Below, one piece after another: positions 45,893-53,238 of a DNA stretch of 55,455 bases. The position numbers and the translations under genes were made by a program. The DNA lies in the NCBI GenBank assembly GCA_945865815.1, contig CAMBFR010000013.1, positions 1 through 55,455 of the forward strand, in the 5' to 3' direction. The notes under the pieces are model-generated. The model did no database searches. It was not told the DNA's origin and was given only the letters and a program-made list of their open reading frames with translations. The DNA comes from Candidatus Sulfopaludibacter sp. SbA3. Its GTDB lineage: Bacteria > Acidobacteriota > Terriglobia > 20CM-2-55-15. Position 1 is the stretch's first letter, and each line of letters starts with the position of its first letter.

Positions 45893-46647
45893 TAGCCGCC
45901 ATCCACGAAAATCACTTCGCCTGTAATTCCTCTGGATAAAGGACTGATCAGGAAAAGCGCGGCGTCTCCGACCTCATCGAGATCGACGGCTTTGCGGAGC
46001 GGAGCGCGTTCGGCATGCAGCTTGATCATGCCGCCAATGCCGCCGATGGCCGATGATGCGAGCGTTTTGATCGGGCCCGCGGAGATTGCATTCACGCGGA
46101 TGCCATGAGGTCCCAGGTCGTTGGCCAGATAGCGGACAGAAGATTCGAGCGCCGCTTTCGCGACTCCCATCACGTTGTAGTTCTGCACCACGCGCTCGCT
46201 GCCCAGGTACGTCAGAGTCACGATTGCCGATTGACGGTCCTTCATGAGGGGCAGCGCCGCCTGGGAAACCGCAACCAGGGAATATGCGCTGATGTCGAGC
46301 GCGAGGCTGAAATCGGCCCGCTTCGTGGATGCGTACGTTCCGTCAAGCGCCTCGCGTGGGGCGAATGCCAAAGCATGTACGAGGAAATCCAGGTGGCCGA
46401 CCTCTTCCTGGATGCGCTTCATGCAAGCCTGGATTTGCTCGTCGCTTGCGACATCGCACTGAAGCAGGAGGGGATTGTTCAGCGCCGCGCCCAGCTCCTG
46501 CACATTTTCGCCGAGCCTCTCGCTTTGATATGTGAGTATGAGACGGGCGCCCGCCTTGTTGGCCGCGTTGGTGATTCCCCATGCGATGCTGCGCTTGTTG
46601 GCAACACCCATGATGAGCCCGGTTTTTCCTTCGAGCAGTTGTGTCAT
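45874..46647 (-). CDS. fabI: Enoyl-[acyl-carrier-protein] reductase (NADH)
   Basis: The last reduction step of each fatty acid elongation cycle. The 257-residue length is normal for FabI. Catalytic residues Y147 (TLTYLGSE), Y157 and K164 (YNVMGVAK, Y-x6-K) and the N-terminal cofactor region [15 protein letters not shown] are present. It has the typical end [20 protein letters not shown]. The start ATG overlaps the LysR stop (ATGA at 46644-46647), so the two are translationally coupled. An in-frame longer start at 46803 is rejected because it lies inside the LysR gene. Confidence 0.95.
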   Translation of the reverse strand: MTQLLEGKTGLIMGVANKRSIAWGITNAANKAGARLILTYQSERLGENVQELGAALNNPLLLQCDVASDEQIQACMKRIQEEVGHLDFLVHALAFAPREALDGTYASTKRADFSLALDISAYSLVAVSQAALPLMKDRQSAIVTLTYLGSERVVQNYNVMGVAKAALESSVRYLANDLGPHGIRVNAISAGPIKTLASSAIGGIGGMIKLHAERAPLRKAVDLDEVGDAALFLISPLSRGITGEVIFVDGGYHILGV

Positions 46648-47534
46648 AAGGCCGATAACATTACCACGGTCTTCCTGAATTCGCTCGCCGCGGCCGACAA
46701 CGCGTCCGAACCTCGATGCGCCAGCCACACCGTCCGCTTGTAGCTGAACCCGTTTACCGGAACTCTCACCAGTTCGCGCCGGCCGAGTTCCTCCTCTACG
46801 CACATCAAAGGAACAAATGCGATGCCCAGCTTCAGGGCGACCAGCTTCTTGATCGTATCCAGTGTCGATATTTCCATTGAAATGTTCAACGGCGTTTCGA
46901 ACTGACGGAATGCGTCCACGACTTTGTCTCTCGATCGTGACCGTACATTGTGCGCAATGAAGGTCTCGGTCCCCAGGTCGCGAATGTGGACTTCGCGGCT
47001 GTTTGCCAGCCGGTGTTCCGGATTGACGATCAACACGAGTTCGTCGTCCTTGACCGCGAATGTCTCGATCTGCTTGTCCTCGGGAGATACGGAGATGAAA
47101 GCGACGTCTACGGTTCCGTCTTTGATGTCCTGGATCAATCTGGCCGAATTCTGGCGATATGCCTCGATCATCATGCCGGGAAATTTCTGGCGAAACGCAT
47201 GAATGAACTTCGGGACCAGATAGCTCGACGTGCTTTCGTTCGCTCCGATCCGGATTCTCCCGATGTGCAGGTGCTGGAGGTCGCTTATCTCCGCGACAGC
47301 TTCGTCACGCATCCGGAGTATGCGTTTTGCCGATGCGTAAAGCAGTTCCCCGGTCGGCGTGAGGATGTAAGCGCCCCGGTTCGACCGGTCGAAAAGCGGA
47401 GCTCCAAGCTCGTCCTCGAGCTTCTTCAGCGCCATGCTTACCGCCGGCTGAGTACGGTAAACGCGCTCGGCCGCCTTCTGTACCCCGCCGGCTTCTACCG
47501 TTGCGACCAACATTTCAAGCTGGGATAAATCCAT
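46644..47534 (-). CDS. LysR family transcriptional regulator coupled to fabI
   Basis: A 296-residue regulator. The winged helix-turn-helix is at 1-60 (LEMLVATVEAGGVQKAAERV, TQPAVSMALKKLEDELG), followed by a linker helix. A periplasmic-binding-protein-like effector domain is at about 90-295 (IGRIRIGANESTSSYLVP). It resembles the CysB/CbbR type in layout; the effector is unknown. Its stop overlaps the fabI start, so it is co-expressed with a fatty-acid gene and may control lipid synthesis. A 20-bp palindrome lies 9 bp before its start codon. Confidence 0.88.
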   Translation of the reverse strand: MDLSQLEMLVATVEAGGVQKAAERVYRTQPAVSMALKKLEDELGAPLFDRSNRGAYILTPTGELLYASAKRILRMRDEAVAEISDLQHLHIGRIRIGANESTSSYLVPKFIHAFRQKFPGMMIEAYRQNSARLIQDIKDGTVDVAFISVSPEDKQIETFAVKDDELVLIVNPEHRLANSREVHIRDLGTETFIAHNVRSRSRDKVVDAFRQFETPLNISMEISTLDTIKKLVALKLGIAFVPLMCVEEELGRRELVRVPVNGFSYKRTVWLAHRGSDALSAAASEFRKTVVMLSAL

Positions 47535-47543
47535 ATTATCAAC

Positions 47544-47563
47544 GACCTACCGATCGGTAGGTC
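47544..47563. promoter_or_regulatory. Perfect 20-bp palindromic operator upstream of the LysR-fabI unit
   Basis: GACCTACCGATCGGTAGGTC is exactly self-complementary, with the inner ACCGATCGGT typical of TetR-family operators. A consensus TTGACA (complement of 47568-47573) lies just upstream in the LysR direction. The palindrome therefore overlaps the promoter spacer and the ribosome-binding region of the LysR gene. No TetR gene is in the window. Confidence 0.7.
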
Positions 47564-47723
47564 ATTATGTCAAAACCCGCTTATGTGACGATAAGAAAAA
47601 TCGAATTGACCTAGATTTTTCTGTTTGTTACGGTTGCCGGAGCTTGCAAGGCGGGGAGCCATGCCGGACGGGAATTTCAACGATTCCAGCCTCTCGTTCC
47701 ACAGAAGCCCGATTGTCCGGGCA

Positions 47724-47876
47724 CAGCCATAAAATAGATGAGCGGCCGCGAATGCAAGCCCCATAGGGCGCAGCCATAAAATAGATGAGCGGCTGCGAAT
47801 GCAAGCCCGATAGGGCGCAGCCATAAAATAGATGAGCGGCTGCGAATGCAAGCCCGATAGGGCGCAGCCATAAAAT
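47724..47876 (+). repeat. 47-bp tandem direct repeat, about 3.3 units
   Basis: Units start at 47724, 47771, 47818 and 47865 (partial), exactly 47 bp apart. Each contains cagccataaaatagatgagc followed by an imperfect hairpin (ggctgcg ... cgcagcc, with inner gccc-gata-gggc). A degenerate extra half-unit precedes at about 47704-47723. The last partial unit ends directly before the ilvN ATG. There are no spacers, so it is not a CRISPR array. A single dispersed copy is at 8689-8731. Confidence 0.92.
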
Positions 47877-47877
47877 A

Positions 47878-48183
47878 ATGGAAGAAGAACAGCCGACCCG
47901 CACATTATCGATATTAGTGGAGAACCAATTTGGAGTTCTCTTCACCATCGCAGGTCTTTTCAGCGCCCGCGGATACAACATCGAGCGCCTTGTTGTGGTT
48001 CCAGACAAGGAGCCGGGGCTTTCCCGCATGGTGATGGCCGTCAGGTGCGACCCGAAGCTTTCCCAGCAAATCATTAAACAGTTGAACAAATTGGTGGACG
48101 TCGTCGAAGCCGAGGATGTTACCGACAAGGAGACATATTCATGGCCAACATTTACTACGAGAAAGATGCAACAGCCAGCCTGA
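47878..48183 (+). CDS. ilvN: Acetolactate synthase small (regulatory) subunit
   Basis: A 101-residue protein consisting of one ACT domain ([20 protein letters not shown], then [12 protein letters not shown]), the regulatory subunit that gives valine feedback and activates IlvB. The length matches the short type (E. coli IlvN, about 96), not the about 160-residue IlvH type. The ATG directly follows the tandem repeat and has no ribosome site. The last about 14 residues ([14 protein letters not shown]) are read from the ilvC start region in another frame, a 43-bp overlap. Confidence 0.9.
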   Translation: MEEEQPTRTLSILVENQFGVLFTIAGLFSARGYNIERLVVVPDKEPGLSRMVMAVRCDPKLSQQIIKQLNKLVDVVEAEDVTDKETYSWPTFTTRKMQQPA

Positions 48184-49160
48184 TCAAGTCCAGGAAGGTT
48201 GCCATTATCGGCTACGGCAGTCAGGGACATGCCCACGCACTGAACCTTCATGAGAGCGGCGTCGCCGTAACCGTGGCCTGTTATGCCGGCAGTCCGTCGG
48301 CCCAGCGCGCGCAGGCGGATGGACTGCGTGTGAGCACGATCGAAGAAGCGGTCAAGAACTGCGACACCATCATGATTCTCATTCCGGATGAGAAGCAGAA
48401 GAAGGTCTACACCGAGTCGATTGCGCCGAACCTGCGGCAGGGTCAGACGCTCATGTTTGCCCACGGTTTCAATATCAACTTCGGTCAGGTTGTCCCGCCG
48501 GCTTTCGTAGACGTTTCCATGATCGCTCCCAAGGCCCCCGGCCACCGGATGCGCGAGCTGTTCGTGGATGGCGTCGGTGTTCCGGGCCTTCTCGCCGTTC
48601 ATCAGGACGCAAGCGGCAAGGCGAAGGAGAATGCGCTTGCGTACGGTTGGGGCGTTGGTTGCGCGAAGGCAGGCATCATCGAAACGACTTTCAAGGAAGA
48701 AACCGAAACCGATCTTTTCGGCGAGCAATCCGTTCTGTGCGGCGGCGTAACGTCGCTGGTGAAGGCGGCGTTTGAGACTCTCATGGAAGCCGGTTACCAG
48801 CCGGAGATCGCATATTTCGAGTGCATGCACGAGCTGAAGCTGATCGTGGACCTGATGTATCAGGGAGGCCTGGGCTACATGCGGTACTCCGTGAGCGATA
48901 CCGCCGAGTATGGTGACTATTCACGCGGTCCCCGGATCGTCGATCAGCAAGTGCGCGAGACGATGCGCGGAATCCTGAAGGAAATCCAGAACGGAACATT
49001 CGCAAAGGAATGGATCGCGGAAAACGAAGCCGGCCGCCCGAACTACAAACGCATGCGCGAACAGGATGCAAATCATCCTATCGAGATTGTCGGCAAGAAG
49101 CTGCGGGAGATGATGCCTTTCCTGAAACAAGGCAGGAAGGTGCCGGTGGGGGCGCGATGA
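48141..49160 (+). CDS. ilvC: Ketol-acid reductoisomerase (class I)
   Basis: Second enzyme of valine, leucine and isoleucine synthesis. Of 339 residues, the N-terminal Rossmann domain carries [17 protein letters not shown] and the C-terminal knotted helical domain carries the catalytic region ([20 protein letters not shown] and the SDTAEYGDY block). This is the short class I form. GACAAGGAG lies upstream of the ATG at 48141, giving a good ribosome site. It overlaps ilvN by 43 bp and the ilvB start by 4 bp (ATGA). Confidence 0.97.
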   Translation: MANIYYEKDATASLIKSRKVAIIGYGSQGHAHALNLHESGVAVTVACYAGSPSAQRAQADGLRVSTIEEAVKNCDTIMILIPDEKQKKVYTESIAPNLRQGQTLMFAHGFNINFGQVVPPAFVDVSMIAPKAPGHRMRELFVDGVGVPGLLAVHQDASGKAKENALAYGWGVGCAKAGIIETTFKEETETDLFGEQSVLCGGVTSLVKAAFETLMEAGYQPEIAYFECMHELKLIVDLMYQGGLGYMRYSVSDTAEYGDYSRGPRIVDQQVRETMRGILKEIQNGTFAKEWIAENEAGRPNYKRMREQDANHPIEIVGKKLREMMPFLKQGRKVPVGAR

Positions 49161-50941
49161 ACGGAGCCGACATCATCGTTCGCGTCCTGGAGGAACAGGG
49201 CGTCGACACGATGTTTGGATATAGCGGCGGAGCGATTCTTCCGACGTACGACGCTATATTCCGTCACAATGCGGAACAGGAGGCGAAGGGCAAAAAGCCC
49301 ATTCACCTCGTTGTGCCGGCGACCGAACAGGGCGCCGGCTTCATGGCGGCCGGTTACGCCCGCGCCAGCGGCAAGGTCGGAGTGTTCATAGTGACCTCCG
49401 GCCCTGGAGCGACAAACTGCGTGACGCCGATCCGCGACTGCATGGCCGACTCGATTCCCGTGGTTCTCATCTGCGGCCAGGTGCCCCGTCCCGCCATTGG
49501 CACCGACGCGTTCCAGGAAGCGCCTGTGTTCAACATCATGAGCTCCTGCGCAAAAGCGACCTTCCTCGTGATGGATCCGGAAAAACTGGAAGCTACGATC
49601 CGGACAGCATTTGACATCGCGGTAAGCGATCGCCCGGGTCCGGTCGTGGTCGATGTTCCAAAGGACGTTCAAAACTGGCTGGGAACCTTCAGGGGCGAAG
49701 GCCAGCTTCCGCTGAAGGGTTACAGGAAACGGGTGGCCGCCCTGAATTCGTCCCACATGAGCAAGGCCCAGGCCGCCGCCTTTTTCGAAATGCTGCGAAA
49801 AAGCCAGCGCCCCCTGCTGTACGTGGGCGGCGGAGTGATCAAGAGTAACGCCGCCGCGGAACTCCGCAGCTTTGCAGAGAAATATCAGATTCCGGTTGTC
49901 ACAACGCTCCACGGGCTGGGCGCATTCGATTCCACGCATCCGTTGTCATTGAGGATGCTTGGCATGCACGGCACTGCCTTCGCGAACTACGCCGTCGAAG
50001 ATTGCGATTTTCTGATCGCTGTGGGCGCCCGCTTCGACGATCGCGTCGCGGGCAGCGCCGCCAGATTTGCGCCGAACGCGAAGAATATCGCGCACATCGA
50101 TATTGACGCGTCCGAGATCGGCAAAGTGAAGAACGTGACCTGGTCCCATGTTGCGGATGCGCGGAGCGGCCTCATCGATCTTCTCGAAGAGGGAAAAGAC
50201 TTCAGGAAAGACTTCTCCGCCTGGTTGAATCACATCGAAAAGCTCAGGCGCAACCATCCGATGAACTACGATCGCGACTGCGAAAGCGTTCAGCCGCACT
50301 ATGTACTCGAATGCCTGAACGAGATCACCCGTGGCGAGGCGATCATTTCCACGGGCGTGGGGCAGCACCAGATGTGGGCCGCGCAGTACATCGACTACAA
50401 GCATCCGCGCACATGGATGACATCGGGGTCGATGGGCACGATGGGATTCGGCCTGCCCGCCGCGATCGGAGCGCAGTTGGCGTGTCCCGGCCGGCTCGTC
50501 ATCAACATCGACGGCGATGGAAGCCTGCGTATGAATCTGGGAGAGATGGAAACGGTGACCAACTACTGCCTGCCCGTAAAGATCATCCTGCTGAACAACC
50601 AGGGCGACGGCATGGTCCGGCAGTGGCAGAAGCTTTACTTCGCCGAACGGCTGTGCGCCAGCGAAAAGCACTCTCACAAGAAGGATTTCGTCAAGTCCGC
50701 CGAAGCCGACGGCTTCCAATTTTCCCAGCGGATCAGGGATAACCGCAGCGTCAAAGAAACGTTGCGCGCGTTTGTGGAATTTCCGGGTCCCGCTTTCCTC
50801 GAAGTGATGGTTGACCCCGATGCCGGCGTGTATCCGATGATCGGGCCAGGTATGAGCTACAAGGAAATGGTGACGGGCGACTACATTCCTGCCCGCTCCG
50901 AGGAAGTCGCGTTAGAGGTAGAGGTTCCGGATCTGTTCTGA
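49157..50941 (+). CDS. ilvB: Acetolactate synthase large (catalytic) subunit
   Basis: A TPP-dependent enzyme that makes acetolactate or acetohydroxybutyrate. The 594-residue protein has the PP-domain start ([15 protein letters not shown]), the TPP-activating Glu E57 in [19 protein letters not shown], and the TPP/Mg motif [15 protein letters not shown] ... NN near the C-terminus. ATG at 49157 overlaps the ilvC stop; an in-frame start at 49010 lies inside ilvC and is rejected. The gene order N-C-B differs from the usual B-N-C. It converges on pckG across a long palindrome. Confidence 0.95.
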   Translation: MNGADIIVRVLEEQGVDTMFGYSGGAILPTYDAIFRHNAEQEAKGKKPIHLVVPATEQGAGFMAAGYARASGKVGVFIVTSGPGATNCVTPIRDCMADSIPVVLICGQVPRPAIGTDAFQEAPVFNIMSSCAKATFLVMDPEKLEATIRTAFDIAVSDRPGPVVVDVPKDVQNWLGTFRGEGQLPLKGYRKRVAALNSSHMSKAQAAAFFEMLRKSQRPLLYVGGGVIKSNAAAELRSFAEKYQIPVVTTLHGLGAFDSTHPLSLRMLGMHGTAFANYAVEDCDFLIAVGARFDDRVAGSAARFAPNAKNIAHIDIDASEIGKVKNVTWSHVADARSGLIDLLEEGKDFRKDFSAWLNHIEKLRRNHPMNYDRDCESVQPHYVLECLNEITRGEAIISTGVGQHQMWAAQYIDYKHPRTWMTSGSMGTMGFGLPAAIGAQLACPGRLVINIDGDGSLRMNLGEMETVTNYCLPVKIILLNNQGDGMVRQWQKLYFAERLCASEKHSHKKDFVKSAEADGFQFSQRIRDNRSVKETLRAFVEFPGPAFLEVMVDPDAGVYPMIGPGMSYKEMVTGDYIPARSEEVALEVEVPDLF

Positions 50942-51044
50942 AATGAGAATTGGGAATTGAGTATTGAACATTGAAAATTGACACGTAAGAATTGATCCAA
51001 TTCGCATCTGTCAATTCCCAATGCTCAATTCCCAATTCTCATTT
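50941..51044. terminator. Long inverted repeat between ilvB and pckG, probable two-way terminator
   Basis: Positions 50941-50961 are exactly complementary to 51024-51044 (21 bp, with aaatgag and ctcattt at the ends). Inside, the arms continue with a second, imperfect repeat (attgaacattgaaaattgac against tgtcaattcccaatg), extending the imperfect arm to about 43 nt. It overlaps the last bases of pckG. The sequence is a short-period A/T-rich repeat (aattgag, aattgggaattg). Confidence 0.7.
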
Positions 51045-52871
51045 TGCTCTCAATCGCTCTTCCAGGTCTTTCACTTCCTGCGTAAGCGCCTCTGGCAGAT
51101 GATCCCCGAATCGCGCGAAGAACTTGTTGATCAGCGGGATTTCCGCCAGCCATGCAGCGGAATCCACGGCCAGCAGTTGATTTAAGCTCTGTTCCGGCAT
51201 GTCCAGCCCGCTCACGTCGAGATCGCCCGCCTTCGGGACGCGTCCGATCGGCGTTTCTTCGGCTCCAACCTTGCCGCTGCAGCGCTGGAAGATCCATTTC
51301 AGTACGCGGCTGTTCTCGCCAAAACCGGGCCACAGGAAATTGCCCTTGTCATCCTGCCGAAACCAGTTCACGTAGTAGATCTTCGGCAGCCTGGCGCCGG
51401 CGGTCTTACCCATCTCAAACCAGTGTGCAAAGTAATCGCCCATGTTGTAACCACAGAACGGAAGCATGGCCATCGGGTCGTGACGAAGCTGGCCGACTTT
51501 GCCAGCCGCGGCCGCAGTCGTTTCGCTGCTTGTGATAGCGCCGAGAAAAGTTCCATGCTGCCAGTTGAACGATTCAACGACGAGCGGAACCGTTGTGGCT
51601 CGCCGTCCGCCGAAAAGAATTGCGTCTATCGGCACTCCTTTGGGATCTTCCCATTCGGGGGCTATTGAGGGGCACTGTCTGGCGGGAACGGTGAACCGGG
51701 CATTGGGATGCGCGGCTTTTCGATTCGACTGTGGATTCCAGCGCCGCCGGAGCCAATCGAGCAGTTTCGCAGGTTTCTCTTCGGTCATTCCCTCCCACCA
51801 TACGTCGCCCTCGGGGCTTATCGCGCAGTTGGTGAAGATCGAATTGCGGCTGAGTGTGCGAATGGCGTTGGGATTGGACTTCATACCGGTGCCCGGCGCC
51901 ACGCCAAAGAAGCCGGCCTCCGGATTGATTGCGTAGAGCCGTCCGTCCGGACCGAACTTCATCCAGGCAATGTCGTCGCCGATGGTTTCGACTTTCCATC
52001 CGGCAACCGTCGGAATCAACATGGCGAGATTGGTCTTGCCGCAGGCCGAGGGGAATGCGCCCGTCACATACTTGACCTCGCCTTCAGGGCTGGTCAGCTT
52101 CAGGATGAGCATGTGCTCGGCGAGCCATCCTTCGTCCCGCGCCTGGGCCGACGCAATGCGCAACGCGTGGCACTTCTTGCCGAGCAGCGCATTGCCTCCG
52201 TAGCCGGATCCGAATGACCAGATTTCCCGCGTCTCCGGGAAATGGCAGATGTACTTGTTCTGGGCGTTGCAGGGCCACGCGGAGTCCTGATCGTCGGGCC
52301 GTAACGGCGCGCCCACCGAATGCAGTCCCTTTACGAACTCGCCATCGGCGCCCATCACGTCGAGCACTTTGGCGCCCACGCGAGCCATGATGTGCATGTT
52401 CGCGACGACGTAAGGCGAGTCGCTGATTTCGACACCGATCTTGGAAATCGGTGAACCGATCGGTCCCATGCTGTAGGGAACGACAAACATCGTCCGCCCG
52501 GCCATCGATCCCGAGAAAAGCTCTTTCAGCCGGGCCTTCATGGATTCGGGATCTTCCCAATTGTTGGTGGGACCCGCTTCTTCCCTTGTTTTGGAGCAGA
52601 TGTACGTCTGGTCCTCGACCCGCGCGACATCAGCCGGGCTCGATCGGACAAGAATGCTGTTCGGCCGCTTCTCGGCGTTCAATGCCACGGCAGTTCCGCC
52701 ATGCACCATGAGCCGAAGCATCATTTGATATTCTTCCTGCGATCCATCACACCAGTGAATGCGATCCGGAGTGCAGAGGGCGGCGACTTCACCCACCCAC
52801 TGTTTGAGATTCTTATGCTTGATTATTAAGGATGACTGCCCGGCAACGGGCTCGACGACTCGATCGATCAT
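51039..52871 (-). CDS. pckG: Phosphoenolpyruvate carboxykinase (GTP)
   Basis: Converts oxaloacetate and GTP to PEP, the key gluconeogenic step. The 610-residue length is typical of the GTP class. The P-loop [12 protein letters not shown] is the hallmark of the GTP enzyme, and the metal/substrate region ([18 protein letters not shown]) and the GTP-class end motif ([20 protein letters not shown]) are present. ATG at 52871 has GGAG 8 nt upstream; an in-frame ATG at 52928 lacks one. Monocistronic on the minus strand. Confidence 0.96.
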   Translation of the reverse strand: MIDRVVEPVAGQSSLIIKHKNLKQWVGEVAALCTPDRIHWCDGSQEEYQMMLRLMVHGGTAVALNAEKRPNSILVRSSPADVARVEDQTYICSKTREEAGPTNNWEDPESMKARLKELFSGSMAGRTMFVVPYSMGPIGSPISKIGVEISDSPYVVANMHIMARVGAKVLDVMGADGEFVKGLHSVGAPLRPDDQDSAWPCNAQNKYICHFPETREIWSFGSGYGGNALLGKKCHALRIASAQARDEGWLAEHMLILKLTSPEGEVKYVTGAFPSACGKTNLAMLIPTVAGWKVETIGDDIAWMKFGPDGRLYAINPEAGFFGVAPGTGMKSNPNAIRTLSRNSIFTNCAISPEGDVWWEGMTEEKPAKLLDWLRRRWNPQSNRKAAHPNARFTVPARQCPSIAPEWEDPKGVPIDAILFGGRRATTVPLVVESFNWQHGTFLGAITSSETTAAAAGKVGQLRHDPMAMLPFCGYNMGDYFAHWFEMGKTAGARLPKIYYVNWFRQDDKGNFLWPGFGENSRVLKWIFQRCSGKVGAEETPIGRVPKAGDLDVSGLDMPEQSLNQLLAVDSAAWLAEIPLINKFFARFGDHLPEALTQEVKDLEERLRAK

Positions 52872-52937
52872 TAAGGCTTCTCCGTCTCCTTGCCCACGGC
52901 CCCCATTGTTATCAGAACGGCAGTTCATTTTATCGCT

Positions 52938-53177
52938 TTACGCGCGATTTCGATCGTGTTTTCCCGCCGCTCTGTGGAAATAACGAGGAGGATGAGAACC
53001 GGAAGGAGCCTGCCAGACTCTCTCTTTGCAGATCTCTACAATACAAATAGATTCGACCACGCGATTCGCCGACAGTACAAAGAGATGCGCGAAGGTTCGG
53101 TGACAGCCCTTCCCGCCACGGCTCACGAAACCTGCGGCCTCAAGGTCGCTTATGAGATCTCTGATCTTTCGTGGCAT
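52938..53177 (-). pseudogene. Decayed HicA-like toxin fragment
   Basis: The first about 30 residues (MPRKIRDLISDLEAAGFVSR, then GGKGCHRTFAH) match HicA mRNA-interferase toxins, including the conserved His in G(S/C)HR. The expected second half (GDDAxxYQ...VRxAL) is missing in frame; a possible remnant (LYCRDLQRESL) is read in another frame. No HicB antitoxin is adjacent. The piece lies between the kinase stop and pckG. Confidence 0.5.
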
Positions 53178-53238
53178 AGCCGTTGCAGAACGGCGTCAGA
53201 ATTCTTATAGCACGCTGCCGAGTGTAGAACACCCGCAA

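Larger units (their letters stand above)
47535..47877. other. 343-bp divergent intergenic region between lysR and ilvN
   Basis: Contains, in order, the palindromic operator (47544-47563), an A/T-rich stretch with ttgacc at about 47603, a 60-bp stretch with no recognised signal, and the 47-bp tandem repeat (47724-47876) that abuts ilvN. No additional gene was found. Confidence 0.7.

Noticed and set aside
46648-46803. Longer N-terminus for fabI
   Set aside because: Lies inside the LysR gene; FabI begins at the ATG at 46647.
47724-47876. CRISPR-like repeat array
   Set aside because: Units are contiguous with a 47-bp period and no unique spacers; no cas genes.
47628-48830. Long minus-strand open frame (400 codons)
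   Set aside because: It is antisense to ilvN and ilvC and reads through the tandem repeat, giving repetitive peptide; no family resemblance.
49010-49156. Longer N-terminus for ilvB
   Set aside because: Would lie inside ilvC; the family start is the ATG at 49157.
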